The position numbers and the translations under genes were made by a program. The notes under the pieces were generated by a model. It searched no databases and was not told the origin of the DNA. It saw only the letters and a list, made by a program, of their open reading frames with translations. Shown piece by piece: positions 16,878 through 26,032 of a stretch of DNA of 64,000 nucleotides; the stretch's first letter is position 1; the number at the start of each line of letters is the position of its first letter. The stretch spans positions 186,001 to 250,000 of the forward strand of contig NZ_PYMJ01000003.1 of NCBI RefSeq assembly GCF_003025615.1, written 5' to 3'. This DNA is from Photobacterium frigidiphilum. GTDB taxonomy: Bacteria > Pseudomonadota > Gammaproteobacteria > Enterobacterales > Vibrionaceae.

Positions 16878-17780
16878 ATGAAAACGATTAAAGCTCACTG
16901 TATGGTAATACTTGCGACTATCTTGATTGCGGGCTCTTTTCTTGCCTCGAATAATCTAACCGGAACGGTTAATCCGATATCGTTGACGTTACTCCGATTC
17001 GTCATTGCGACCTTGTGTTTAGCGCCTGTTGTATTATTTACACCAAGGTTTCGTAAGCAAATAATGCGTGTATTGCCACGTTGCATGGTGATCAGTTTCT
17101 TTTATTCTGGTTACTTCATTTGTTTGTTCGAGGCATTAAAAACGACCACGGTATTAAATACAGGCACGCTTTATACATTAACCCCTTTTATCACTGCTGT
17201 ACTGTGTATTTTCTTGTTCAAGATGAAAGTCGGCTTGGTGCAATTTTTTGCTTATATTTTAGGGGCAATTGGTACGCTATGGGTGGTATTTAATGGCAGC
17301 CTTAATTCGTTGTTATCGCTATCTTTAACTCAAGGTGATTTGATATTCATGCTAGGTGTCTGCTCAATGTGTGGTTATACCATTGTTATGAAATTGCTTT
17401 ATCGAAAAGATAACGTCATCGTTCTTACATTTTGTACGCTTTTAGGCGGTACGCTGTGGATGACGATTGCCACTGTGGCGATGGGTATTCCATTACAGTG
17501 GGATTTGCTACAAGGTAACGCTTTGTTGAGCATGGTGTATTTAGCAATTGGCGCTACATTACTCACCTCTTATTTATATCAAAAAGCATCTATAGCATTA
17601 AACCCAAGCAGTGTTACCGCTTATATCTATATGAGCCCAGCTTGTGTGGCACTTCTTACATTCTTAATACACGGCGAATCTATTTCAACAGTCATTCTAT
17701 TTGGTATTGCTTTATCAGCCATAGCCACTCTCTTTTTACAGATAATGAATGTTAGAAATAGTCACAAATCGGCGCACTAA
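16878..17780 (+). CDS. EamA/DMT-family transporter
   Basis: A 300-aa inner-membrane protein with ten hydrophobic segments in two EamA-type halves. The first half opens with ILIAGSFLASNNLTGTVNPISLTLLRF, the usual EamA start in which the loop places a conserved LLRF arginine; the second half starts near QGDLIFMLGVCSMCGYTIVMK. The start at 16878 is supported by GGGTAGAAGA. Members export metabolites or amino acids; no substrate can be named. It stands alone, divergent from the spondin operon. Confidence 0.82.
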   Translation: MKTIKAHCMVILATILIAGSFLASNNLTGTVNPISLTLLRFVIATLCLAPVVLFTPRFRKQIMRVLPRCMVISFFYSGYFICLFEALKTTTVLNTGTLYTLTPFITAVLCIFLFKMKVGLVQFFAYILGAIGTLWVVFNGSLNSLLSLSLTQGDLIFMLGVCSMCGYTIVMKLLYRKDNVIVLTFCTLLGGTLWMTIATVAMGIPLQWDLLQGNALLSMVYLAIGATLLTSYLYQKASIALNPSSVTAYIYMSPACVALLTFLIHGESISTVILFGIALSAIATLFLQIMNVRNSHKSAH

Positions 17781-17910
17781 ACGTGATTAATGCAGCGATT
17801 ACTCGCGTTATAAACAGCATATGATCACAACGATTAATGTTAGGATGTTATTGAGCACTCACAGAGAGTGCCGATCTATTTGATAAAATAAGAATGTAAA
17901 AGAGGTTTTC

Positions 17911-18567
17911 ATGTCAAAGCTCCGTAATATTCGTATCGATATCGTCTCTGATGTTGTATGCCCGTGGTGTATTATTGGCTATAGACGCCTTGAAGAAGCA
18001 CTTGGTGCATTTGAAGGAAAGATAAACGTAGAGCTGTATTGGCAACCTTTCCAAATTAACCCTGATATGCCAAGTGAAGGGGAGAATTTAGGCGAGCACC
18101 TAACCAAGAAGTACGGGTTAACGTCAGAGCAAAGCCAAGCTAACCGTGAAAATCTGATTCAGATCGGGGAGTCTTTAGATTTTACGTTCAACTTCACCCC
18201 TGAATTTAAAATTTATAACACATTTAAAGCACATCAGTTATTACATTGGGCTGCAAAGCAGGGTAGGCAACATGCATTAAAGTTAGCCTTATTTGATGCT
18301 TATTTTACCGAGCAGAAAGATCCGAGTGATATTGAATTACTGGTAACGGCTGCAATGCAGGTCGGGTTAGATGGTGAAGAAGCGCGTGCGGTATTAACCG
18401 ATGAACGTTTTGCTGATGATGTGAAAATGAATCAACAAACTTGGACAAATAGTGGTATTCAGTCTGTCCCTTCGATTGTATTGGATCAGAAATATCTAAT
18501 TTCTGGGGCGCAAGATCCTGAAACATTCATTCAGTCGATTCAGCAAGTGCTTAATGACGCTCGCTAA
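17911..18567 (+). CDS. FrnE-type DsbA-family oxidoreductase
   Basis: A cytoplasmic thioredoxin-fold protein of 218 aa with the redox motif CPWC (Cys17-Cys20) in DVVCPWCIIGYRRLE, the signature of the FrnE/2-hydroxychromene isomerase-like DsbA branch. The helical insertion (PSEGENLGEHLTKKYGLT) and the C-terminal SGIQSVPSIVLDQKYLISGAQ (cis-Pro loop V-P) are normal for the family. There is no signal peptide, so it is not a periplasmic DsbA. It is monocistronic. Homologues have been tied to oxidative-stress resistance; nothing nearby narrows the role. Confidence 0.87.
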   Translation: MSKLRNIRIDIVSDVVCPWCIIGYRRLEEALGAFEGKINVELYWQPFQINPDMPSEGENLGEHLTKKYGLTSEQSQANRENLIQIGESLDFTFNFTPEFKIYNTFKAHQLLHWAAKQGRQHALKLALFDAYFTEQKDPSDIELLVTAAMQVGLDGEEARAVLTDERFADDVKMNQQTWTNSGIQSVPSIVLDQKYLISGAQDPETFIQSIQQVLNDAR

Positions 18568-18854
18568 GCTATTTATTGAAAGCAGCAATTGATAATACTG
18601 AAATGATGAAGCCGTAAAATTCATGTCAGCTTATGGTGCAGGCTATATGTGTGTTTGCACCATATCTTTGTTCAAAAAATAACTTAGATCTAATGGTGGT
18701 TTAACCGAAATATGGCTCTGAAAGGAATAAGCGAACAGTTAAATCGGTTGATAATTCGTTAAATGCTCACCCTTGCAGTGTCTAGTACAATCAAAATAGG
18801 TAACTACAGTCGAATATTTGAACCACATAAAATTTATTAGAGAAACGAGAAGTG

Positions 18855-19598
18855 ATGAAGTCTAATGTTTGGATCAAGGCAGGTATAGTGATCATATATG
18901 GTTCATCTATAGATGCCTCTCCTCATCGTCACCACGCGATTCAACTGGCGTGCCCTAGAAATGGCTATAGCTGCAAACTAGATAATAATGAAATATCGAC
19001 ACCAGTAATTATTGATTCTAACGTCGAGCATCAGCTACAAATTGATGAGGGTTGGATCTTGTTGGTCGAGCCCACTAGCGAATTAGGGGGGGAGCTATCT
19101 AAGAAATTGGCAGGGCAACCTTCAAAAGTATTTAAAGTGCCTTTACCCACGATTAAACATACAGAATACATTGATGATTTAACTGTACTACTTTCCCCTT
19201 TATTTGAAAATTTAGCGCTTTCAAATAAATTTCCTCTCATCAATGAAAGTCAGATCGCGGATCATCGCATTAAAAAATTATTACATGAACTCAACCAATG
19301 CTTAGATGGGAAATGCCTTAAACCTAGCAATTGGCGGGCGTCTGATGTTGCTCAAAAACTGGCTCTATCGGAGAGCCGCTTTCTTCACTTATTTAGTAAA
19401 GAGCTGGGCATTCCTTGGCGACCATATTTGCTATGGTGTCGAATGATTTGTGCTGTAAGAGCAATATTAAATGGAGAGTCTGCGACAGATGCTGCTCACA
19501 TGGCAGGCTTTTCTGATAGTGCGCATTTAAGCCGTACTTTTCGAAAAACATTTGGAATGACCATTCGGCAAGCAAACGCTATTTTTCAAAAAAGTTAG
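18855..19598 (+). CDS. AraC-family transcriptional regulator
   Basis: A 247-aa regulator. The N-terminal half is a cupin-like sensing domain (HRHHAIQLACPRNG), and the C-terminal half has two helix-turn-helix motifs: WRASDVAQKLALSESRFLHLFSKE, and ATDAAHMAGFSDSAHLSRTFRKTFG, with the typical GFSDSAHLSRTFRK signature. A GTG three bases earlier is an alternative start. It precedes a transglutaminase-like gene by 69 bases on the same strand, which could be its target. The inducer is unknown. Confidence 0.87.
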   Translation: MKSNVWIKAGIVIIYGSSIDASPHRHHAIQLACPRNGYSCKLDNNEISTPVIIDSNVEHQLQIDEGWILLVEPTSELGGELSKKLAGQPSKVFKVPLPTIKHTEYIDDLTVLLSPLFENLALSNKFPLINESQIADHRIKKLLHELNQCLDGKCLKPSNWRASDVAQKLALSESRFLHLFSKELGIPWRPYLLWCRMICAVRAILNGESATDAAHMAGFSDSAHLSRTFRKTFGMTIRQANAIFQKS

Positions 19599-19667
19599 CC
19601 AGTTTATTCAATTTTTAGCTCCGCTCATTGGTTACTCTTGTTACATATTCGATGAAAGGAGTTACCG

Positions 19668-20402
19668 ATGAGTGAGCTATCAAAAGATTATCGACAAGAA
19701 ACGTCAATGCTGGATTTCATGCACCCGTATATCCAAAACTTGGTTGAGAGAAGAGAGTGGAAAAAACTGTCGGAATTCGCTGCTATTGGTGCAATTTATA
19801 ATTATGTCAGAGACGAGGTTCGTTTCGGTTATAACAAAGATGACCGTATGGCCGCTAGCCAAGTGTTAAAAGATGGTTACGGGCAATGTAATACTAAAGG
19901 AACGTTATTAATGGCGCTGCTCCGTGCTGTAGGTATTGCTACTCGTTTTCACGGTTTTACTATTTATAATGAGTTACAGCGAGGGGCAATCCCGAACTAC
20001 CTTTTTAAGATCGCGCCAGCTCGTATCATCCATAGCTGGGTGGAAGTTTATCACGATGGGCGTTGGATTAACTTGGAAGGGTATATCTTAGATAAAGATT
20101 ACTTAAAGCAAGTTCAAAAGCAATTTGCCGAACAAAGTGATTCGTTTTCAGGCTACGCAATTGCAACCAAATGCTTGTCTAATCCTGAGGTTGACTGGAA
20201 AGGGAAAGATACCTATATACAGAGTGAAGGGATTGCTGATGACTTTGGCGTATTCACTCAGCCAGAAGATTTCTATTCAGTACATGGTAGTAATTTGTCT
20301 GGTATAAAAAAAGTGATGTTTCGATATGTACTCCGCCACTTAATAAACTTAAATGTGAATAAGATTCGTACAAACGGAATTCCAAATAAAAAGGTAACTT
20401 AA
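19668..20402 (+). CDS. Transglutaminase-like cysteine protein
   Basis: A 244-aa soluble protein with no signal peptide. The transglutaminase/arylamidase-like core is visible: VRDEVRFGYN, then GYGQCNTKGTLLMALLRAVGI with catalytic Cys74, then IIHSWVEVYHDGRWINLEGYILD with His122 and a downstream Asp142. The family includes peptidases and amidases; substrate is unknown. GAAAGGAG lies just before the ATG. It follows an AraC regulator and is closed by a terminator at 20530, so the two may be one transcript. Confidence 0.8.
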   Translation: MSELSKDYRQETSMLDFMHPYIQNLVERREWKKLSEFAAIGAIYNYVRDEVRFGYNKDDRMAASQVLKDGYGQCNTKGTLLMALLRAVGIATRFHGFTIYNELQRGAIPNYLFKIAPARIIHSWVEVYHDGRWINLEGYILDKDYLKQVQKQFAEQSDSFSGYAIATKCLSNPEVDWKGKDTYIQSEGIADDFGVFTQPEDFYSVHGSNLSGIKKVMFRYVLRHLINLNVNKIRTNGIPNKKVT

Positions 20403-20529
20403 ACAGACAATAACGTTTGCTTTAACTGCCTCTATTTAGATCAAATCCAGCATTAGAGACTAAAGAGTTGGACTGTGAATTATCAATTTGGTCTTTGTTA
20501 TGTTCATATTCGATATACCATTTCTAGTG

Positions 20530-20577
20530 TAGTGGCTAATGCTCTAGCTCATTCATAGGCAGTTAGCCACTATTTTT
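20530..20577 (+). terminator. Rho-independent terminator
   Basis: TAGTGGCTAA (20530-20539) pairs perfectly with TTAGCCACTA (20563-20572) and is followed by TTTTT. The loop is long (23 nt). It closes the transglutaminase-like gene. Confidence 0.75.
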
Positions 20578-20616
20578 GATACATAACCTAATGTCTATTT
20601 CTGCGTTGTTTATTGC

Positions 20617-21081
20617 CTATTGATGAACCACATGGAATCGTTCTAAAACAAGTACCATATTTTCATTTGGCTCAATACCTAACTCAATGCACTCTTTAGC
20701 GAAGAAATCCCAATGGGCTTTGCGCCACCATTCAAGTGAACGGTCACCTTCACCTTCCGCATAAGCAAATTCTGCCGTGACTTCACTGTATTTACACTTT
20801 TCAACTGAGTCGATTTCAACAATACAAATTGGCTTTCCATTCCAATCAACGACAACCAGTAAATGACCAACAGTTGGCCTTGGTTCTTCATCTGATTCAT
20901 ACCAATAATTAAGGCTGCAAGTTGCTGTCTTTTGACCGATTCGAATTAATTCAGCGCATAAATTGGCATTATGCTCATCAGCACAGAAATAATCCGAACT
21001 GAATGATTGATACTTTTTACGCTCAGATTCACTTAGAGAGCTGAGGTATGTGTCTAGGTAGATTTGAGACTGTTCTTCCAT
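20617..21081 (-). CDS. ASCH-domain protein
   Basis: A 154-aa soluble protein. The block ELIRIGQKTATCSLNYWYE, GHLLVVVDWNGKPICIVEIDSVE and the C-terminal EGEGDRSLEWWRKAHWDFF are typical of the ASCH fold (beta-barrel related to PUA/YqfB, thought to bind RNA or to act as a small amidohydrolase). AGAGGA precedes the ATG. It lies in a run of small unlinked genes next to a recombinase remnant, an arrangement like mobile gene cassettes. Confidence 0.82.
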   Translation of the reverse strand: MEEQSQIYLDTYLSSLSESERKKYQSFSSDYFCADEHNANLCAELIRIGQKTATCSLNYWYESDEEPRPTVGHLLVVVDWNGKPICIVEIDSVEKCKYSEVTAEFAYAEGEGDRSLEWWRKAHWDFFAKECIELGIEPNENMVLVLERFHVVHQ

Positions 21082-21105
21082 GAAATCCTCTTACTAATTT
21101 TTTCA

Positions 21106-21200
21106 ATATAACGCCGTCATAAATTGTGTTGATGGCTTTGTGTACGCCTAGCATAGGCATGAACTAATGAGGTTATAAACCTCCGGCTAACCGGTTATAT
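21106..21200. repeat. Cluster of palindromes between ASCH and GNAT genes
   Basis: About 95 bp bounded by ATATAAC (21106-21112) and its complement GTTATAT (21194-21200). It contains three further dyads: GCCTA gca TAGGC (21146-21158), GAGGTT ata AACCTC (21169-21183) and CCGG ctaa CCGG (21183-21194). The folding is reminiscent of an integron attC site, but the canonical end boxes are not clear. Confidence 0.4.
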
Positions 21201-21668
21201 TCGTTGCGTCAGGCGCATATGGATTAAAGCAACACTCTCGCCTTGGGGCGATATATGCTTTGCTACAGAGTAAGGTTCAAAACCTAATTTGCTATACATT
21301 AACAAAGCTCGTGTATTAAAGTTAAACACCGACAAATGCGGCACTGCATCATAAATTTCCCTGCAAACTTCTATCATGTGCTTGATTAACCCCTTACCGA
21401 TGCCTTGTCCTTTAAAATCTTGACCAACGATAACATTTCCAATAAATGCACTTTCCCCTGGAACAACATTGTACAAATTACTAAAAGCCACAACTTGCCC
21501 TGCAATAATACAGACAGTTAAACTTTTTCTAGCTTTTGCCGTTTCTTCAATCTGCTTTTTATCCCATGGAAAACTGCCAGTTGCACAGAATGAAAATAAT
21601 TCTTCAGGAGATGCAGTCAACCGCGCTATATCATTATATTGTTCTTCTTTAGCACTAGTAAATTCCAT
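21195..21668 (-). CDS. GNAT-family N-acetyltransferase
   Basis: A 157-aa acetyltransferase. The acetyl-CoA pyrophosphate loop is seen in VIVGQDFKGQGIGKGLIKHMIE (R/Q-x-x-G-x-G/A pattern), preceded by VCIIAGQVVAFSNLYNVV and followed by LSVFNFNTRALLMYSKLGFEPYS, the standard GNAT order. GGAGG precedes the ATG. The acceptor substrate is unknown. Small, isolated GNAT genes beside ASCH genes are common in cassette arrays. Confidence 0.85.
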   Translation of the reverse strand: MEFTSAKEEQYNDIARLTASPEELFSFCATGSFPWDKKQIEETAKARKSLTVCIIAGQVVAFSNLYNVVPGESAFIGNVIVGQDFKGQGIGKGLIKHMIEVCREIYDAVPHLSVFNFNTRALLMYSKLGFEPYSVAKHISPQGESVALIHMRLTQRI

Positions 21669-21750
21669 TTTTCCTCCAATAACTAAAGACTCGCTCTGAG
21701 CAACCGAAGATCATCCACAACAACTTCGTGCCTATTTTCTTTATGGATAA

Positions 21751-22056
21751 CAGGTTACTAGCTTAAAACCGCAAGGTAAACGCTCAGCAACCATTGATGC
21801 CTATTCACGTGCAGTGCGTCGCATTATCCACCTCTTTGATAAAGCACCTGACAATACTTTACTCAACTGTTCAACATCCATTTTTGGAGTGCTGTTAGGG
21901 TTGGTTGTGATGTTTTACCGTTATTTTTCAAATTATTACCTTGGATTTGACTCTACAATACGTGGGTCTGCTGAACAGGTTTACTCATCAACTACGTTAT
22001 CAAGTCTGCTTTTTAACGATATAGCCTTGGACTACGGCTGGGTGAAGTATGCATAA
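21751..22056 (+). pseudogene. Tyrosine-recombinase N-terminal remnant
   Basis: The plus-strand frame opens at 21751 with no start codon and reads LKPQGKRSATIDAYSRAVRRI followed by HLFDKAPDNTL. This is the look of the core-binding N-terminal domain of tyrosine recombinases, in particular those accompanying IS91-like elements. After about 21860 the frame continues into unrelated residues to a stop at 22056, and the catalytic domain (R..HxxR..Y) is absent. It is therefore a broken end fused to other sequence. The rest of 21669-22286 shows no gene. Confidence 0.5.
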
Positions 22057-22286
22057 TCGTTCAGTAATTGCGGTTCGAGTCACGCAATGCTTTAAGCAGA
22101 AAGATTGACTTGAACCTATAATGGTCGTGTATATTGTAACTGCATGAAAAAGCAGTGTGAATTACGTGCTACAGTTTGATATATAAGTGTTTATTTTTTC
22201 TTGATAGTGCTTCCATGATACTTAATTGATCAGCTAGCTGAGTAAATCAGATCGCTTCTCAATTATGTATTGCTGGAGACAGGCAC

Positions 22287-22478
22287 ATGGAAATACTTGA
22301 AAAAGCTAAAACGTTATTTACCCAACCGTTAAGCTTGGATGGGTTGCGAAAGCTTGATCGGTTAGAACGCCAAGCAAAAGGGGAGGAGAGAATGTATATA
22401 GGTTTGTTATGGGATGCAGCATATGCCGCTGTTGACCCAATTGTTTTGCAACAGGCACGTGTAGAAGGTTTGCTGTAA
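22287..22478 (+). CDS. Small orphan ORF, function unknown
   Basis: A 63-aa reading with a reasonable ribosome site (GGAG, about 11 bases before ATG) and a coherent predicted helical composition: EILEKAKTLFTQPLSLDGLRKLDRL, then GLLWDAAYAAVDPIVLQQARVEG. It has no membrane segment or signal peptide and was not recognised. It lies between a recombinase remnant and alkaline phosphatase, so it could be an accessory gene or a chance frame. Confidence 0.4.
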   Translation: MEILEKAKTLFTQPLSLDGLRKLDRLERQAKGEERMYIGLLWDAAYAAVDPIVLQQARVEGLL

Positions 22479-22676
22479 AAAGAAAATAGCCTACTAGACA
22501 GATAAAACTAACCGTTATCGAATGTTGGTAACGGTTAGAATCCCACCATAATCATACCCTCATGTTAAATAATGAAGTGCACAGATTCATTAGATTAGAG
22601 CTTTGTAATGAGTCAATATATTCAAGCATTTAAATATTGCTCCCCAAATATGTAGCGTCACATTAAATTATACGGA

Positions 22677-22698
22677 TTGTAAAACGGCGGTCATAAAA
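22677..22698 (+). promoter_or_regulatory. Pho-box-like repeat upstream of alkaline phosphatase
   Basis: TTGTAAAACGG followed by CGGTCATAAAA forms two 11-bp units; the second matches 9 of 10 bases of the PhoB unit CTGTCATAAA. A further GTCACATT lies in 11-bp phase upstream (22657). It ends 93 bases before the phosphatase start. The 313-base gap 22479-22791 holds nothing else recognisable. Confidence 0.45.
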
Positions 22699-22791
22699 GT
22701 AAGCCACTATGCGTGCAACTTATTACTTTTAATCAACGTGTTTCAAAGCTTGAATTTGGCTTTGATGTATAACAACGATAGGGAATCCGTA

Positions 22792-24279
22792 GTGAACAAA
22801 ACACTTTTTATATCAGCACTTTCTGCCGCTTTATCAACTGCATTCATTTCTCATGGTGCATTTGCCGCTGTGCCGCAACAAAATGATGTTTGGTTTAAAA
22901 ATGGACAGCGAGCGATAGAGCAAGCTAAAGCACTTAAACCGATTGATACCAAAGCGAAAAATGTCATTATTTTTATCGGCGATGGTATGAGTGTGGGCAC
23001 AATGACTGCCTCTCGTATCTATGCAGGGCAAAAGCTGGGTAATACGGGTGAAGAGTATCAGCTTAGTATGGACACCATGCCGCACGTTGCGATGTCAAAA
23101 ACGTATAACACCGATATGCAAACACCCGATTCAGCGGGTACGGCATCTGCAATCGTAACGGGCGTAAAAACCAAAGCGGGCATTATTAGTGTTGATGACA
23201 ATGTAAGACGCGGTTTTTGTAGCACAGTAAAAGGTAATGAAGCCAAAACGTTGTTTGAAATGGCCGCTGAAAAAGGCAAAGCATTGGGGGTTGTTTCTAC
23301 TGCGCGTCTGACTCATGCGACACCAGCTGTTGCTTACGCACACTCTGCTGATCGTGATTGGGAAAGTGATGCCGCAATGACGAATATTGCAAAGAATCAA
23401 GGCTGTAAAGATATTGCAGACCAATTTGTTAACTTTGATTTCGGTGATGGTTTTCAAGTCGCATTTGGTGGTGGTCGTCGCGAATTTATGCCTGTCGATA
23501 TGAAAGATCCAGAAAATGCAGACAAAACGGGTAAACGTAAAGATGGTCGTAACCTGATCACTGAATGGGAAACGCGTTACCCAAATGGTGAGTACATATA
23601 TGACCGTAAAGGATTTGATGCTATCGACCCTGCTAAAACGGAACGTGTATTTGGTTTATTTGGCAATAGTCACATGGAATATGAAATTGATCGTCAAAAA
23701 GACAATAATGAGCCGTCGTTAGCCGAGATGACATCAAAAGCGATCGATATGCTAAGTAAAAATAAAGACGGTTATGTGATGATGGTGGAAGCGGGGCGAA
23801 TCGATCATGCGCACCATGCGGGTAATGCTGCACGTGCATTTGAAGATACAGTTGCATACGACGACGCCATTAAACTGGCATTAGAGAAAACAAGCAGTGA
23901 AGATACGCTGATTATTGTGACAGCTGATCACGCACACACCATGATCATGAATGGTTACGCAGAGCGCGGTAATCCAATCTTGGGTTTGTCTAAAACGAAG
24001 GGCAAATACAGCGAAGATGAGTTTGGTAAAAAGTACACGACTATCTCGTATGGTAATGGTCCAGGAGCAGTAAAAGAGGGGCGTGCTGACGTAACTCAAC
24101 AAGAAGCAACTAGCGTTGATTACTTACAGCAATCTTTGATTCGTTTAGGATCAGAAACACATTCAGGTGAAGACGTTACAATCTTTGCTCGTGGTCCTAA
24201 AGCGTGGCTGTTCCAAGGTACTGTCGAGCAAAACTATATCTTCCATGTTATGAATGAAGCGCTTGAATTAACTAAGTGA
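22792..24279 (+). CDS. phoA: Alkaline phosphatase
   Basis: A periplasmic phosphomonoesterase of 495 aa, releasing phosphate from organic esters. It has a signal peptide (MNKTLFISALSAALSTAFIS, cleaved after AFA near 25). Metal and catalytic motifs of the superfamily are present: IFIGDGMSVG (metal Asp), TPDSAGTASA with nucleophile Ser114, EAGRIDHAHHAGN (Zn ligands Asp and His) and TADHAHTM. The start is GTG at 22792 with AGGGA 7 bases upstream; a longer ATG reading from 22738 would spoil the signal peptide. A Pho-box-like element lies upstream and a terminator follows. The symbol is given by family; the protein is of the longer Vibrio type rather than an E. coli PhoA orthologue in detail. Confidence 0.9.
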   Translation: MNKTLFISALSAALSTAFISHGAFAAVPQQNDVWFKNGQRAIEQAKALKPIDTKAKNVIIFIGDGMSVGTMTASRIYAGQKLGNTGEEYQLSMDTMPHVAMSKTYNTDMQTPDSAGTASAIVTGVKTKAGIISVDDNVRRGFCSTVKGNEAKTLFEMAAEKGKALGVVSTARLTHATPAVAYAHSADRDWESDAAMTNIAKNQGCKDIADQFVNFDFGDGFQVAFGGGRREFMPVDMKDPENADKTGKRKDGRNLITEWETRYPNGEYIYDRKGFDAIDPAKTERVFGLFGNSHMEYEIDRQKDNNEPSLAEMTSKAIDMLSKNKDGYVMMVEAGRIDHAHHAGNAARAFEDTVAYDDAIKLALEKTSSEDTLIIVTADHAHTMIMNGYAERGNPILGLSKTKGKYSEDEFGKKYTTISYGNGPGAVKEGRADVTQQEATSVDYLQQSLIRLGSETHSGEDVTIFARGPKAWLFQGTVEQNYIFHVMNEALELTK

Positions 24280-24307
24280 CTTTAATTTAAGTAGTTCAGT
24301 GAATAAT

Positions 24308-24339
24308 AAAAAAAGCCGCATTATATATGCGGCTTTTTT
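24308..24339. terminator. Bidirectional terminator between phoA and nagB
   Basis: AAAAAAAGCCGCAT pairs with ATGCGGCTTTTTT around a TATAT loop, giving a T tract on both strands. It serves both convergent genes. Confidence 0.93.
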
Positions 24340-24356
24340 ATTGTAGAAAATAAAGC

Positions 24357-25157
24357 TTATAAGCCTTTGATATTCTCAGCTTCTAGCTCTTTAAAGTACT
24401 TCACTGTTTTCACTTTAAGCTCTTGTTGTGCTGCTTCGTCAGCAACCATAACCGCTTTAGTGTGAAGTTGAAGTGCAGATACCGTCCACATGTGGTTTAC
24501 GCTACCTTCAATTGCTGCTTGAAGAGCAAGTGCTTTATTATGACCTTGAATTAGGATCATCACTTCTTCAGCATCTAATAGTGTTGCAACACCAATAGTC
24601 AGTGCGTACTTAGGCACTTGTGCAATGTCGCCACCGAAGAAGCGAGAGTTGGCAATACGTGTATCTTCAGTCAGTGTTTTAATACGTGTACGAGAAGATA
24701 GCGATGATGCTGGTTCGTTAAATGCGATGTGACCATCGTTGCCTACGCCGCCCATGAATAAGTTGATTTTACCGTAAGACTTAATCTTATCTTCGTATGC
24801 TTTGCAGTGACCATCGATGTCGTCAGTTTGACCATCTAATAGGTTGATGTTTTCTGCTTTAATATCAATATGATTGAAGAAGTTAGTGTGCATGAATGTG
24901 CGGTAAGATTCTGGGTGGTTTGGGTCAATACCCACGTACTCATCCATGTTGAATGTTACAACATTTTCAAAGCTAACTTCGCCAGCTTTGTGCAGTTCGA
25001 TTAATACTTTATAAGTTGATAGAGGCGTGCTGCCTGTAGGTAACCCCAGTACAAAAGGGCGATCTGCTGTTGGATTAAAATCATTGATACGCTTAACGAT
25101 ATGACGTGCAGCCCATGCGCCAACTTGAGTAGCATTGCTTAATGGAATTAATCTCAC
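24357..25157 (-). CDS. nagB: Glucosamine-6-phosphate deaminase
   Basis: A cytoplasmic enzyme of 266 aa, exactly the usual NagB length. It converts glucosamine-6-P to fructose-6-P and ammonia, the last step of N-acetylglucosamine and chitin catabolism. Motifs seen: [19 protein letters not shown] at the start, [25 protein letters not shown] with the catalytic Asp, and [19 protein letters not shown] with the active-site His. The start is GTG at 25157 with AGAGG upstream; longer readings to 25289 run through the 5' leader. It is monocistronic and separated from nagA, which is not in the window. A NagC-like dyad lies in its leader. Confidence 0.95.
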   Translation of the reverse strand: MRLIPLSNATQVGAWAARHIVKRINDFNPTADRPFVLGLPTGSTPLSTYKVLIELHKAGEVSFENVVTFNMDEYVGIDPNHPESYRTFMHTNFFNHIDIKAENINLLDGQTDDIDGHCKAYEDKIKSYGKINLFMGGVGNDGHIAFNEPASSLSSRTRIKTLTEDTRIANSRFFGGDIAQVPKYALTIGVATLLDAEEVMILIQGHNKALALQAAIEGSVNHMWTVSALQLHTKAVMVADEAAQQELKVKTVKYFKELEAENIKGL

Positions 25158-25197
25158 TTTGATACCTCTATAAACAGAATTATTAAATTTCAAATCA

Positions 25198-25217
25198 TTA
25201 TTTGCATTGTAAAATAA
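25198..25217. promoter_or_regulatory. NagC-like operator upstream of nagB
   Basis: TTATTT-N8-AAATAA is a perfect dyad 41 bases before the nagB start, with the form of a NagC/Mlc-type operator. Control of nagB by NagC is well established in enteric bacteria and vibrios; this site is a prediction. Confidence 0.5.
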
Positions 25218-25396
25218 GTTTTGAATCAGTGCCAATGATTTAAAACAAAAAAGCGATCTTATTGTGAGGTTTTCACATTCTAGACTCACAAACGGTAACG
25301 GTTTACGCTTAATTATATGCGCTTAAGGCTTTAGCGGTAGGGGGCAAGGGTATGAAAGAGGGTGCTATTCGGAAAAACCATCCATGGAGTTCAGAA

Positions 25397-25927
25397 TCAA
25401 AATGGACTATCACGACCAAGTTCATTACAGATGCCAGCAATTGCAAGAGCAAGCGCCGACTTGATGATCTGCTCTTGACGAGCTAACTGCATTTGATAAA
25501 AAATAAGGTCGACATCGTCACCTGGCGAGGCGATTTCAAGTTGTACCATTCCCATATTTTGTACCGCATGCATTTTTTTGATGGGTTGTAATATTTTTGG
25601 GTCAGTAAAACAGTAATCGCTACCATCGCTGTTAAGAAAATCACGCAGTTTAAGAAAAGCATCGATATCTTGGTAAATGTTGTGTGAAACAACACCTAAA
25701 CCCAGCAATAGCTTAAGGCGAACCGTTATTTCACCTAAGGGGCCAGAGTTATCCAGTAAAGGGCCGACCACAGACTTAACGGCGAAATCGTCTTTACGAA
25801 ATATACGCTGGATTAAGCTATCGACAGCTTCTTCAAATACTTCGACAGAAGTGATAATGAAACCGCGCACATTAGATGTATCACTTAATCGTTCAAGGAT
25901 GTCTGACTCTTGGTCACTTTGTGCCAT
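25397..25927 (-). CDS. mtlR: Mannitol operon repressor MtlR
   Basis: A 176-aa MtlR/FumE-family protein, with the conserved run SVEVFEEAVDSLIQRIFRKDD, VVGPLLDNSGPLGEITVRLKLLLGLG and a helical C-terminus. MtlR represses mannitol use; it has no classical helix-turn-helix and its mechanism in vibrios seems post-transcriptional or indirect. It is last in mtlA-mtlD-mtlR, 105 bases after mtlD, the normal order for the group. The assignment rests on family sequence and context. Confidence 0.92.
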   Translation of the reverse strand: MAQSDQESDILERLSDTSNVRGFIITSVEVFEEAVDSLIQRIFRKDDFAVKSVVGPLLDNSGPLGEITVRLKLLLGLGVVSHNIYQDIDAFLKLRDFLNSDGSDYCFTDPKILQPIKKMHAVQNMGMVQLEIASPGDDVDLIFYQMQLARQEQIIKSALALAIAGICNELGRDSPF

Positions 25928-26032
25928 AACCTGTGTATTCTCTTTCGTAACAGGGAAGGGCAGTTATTGCCCTTCCAAGTCTTTCCACATTTGGATTTTG
26001 AGTGAATTTATTCACTTAATCACGATGAGTAA

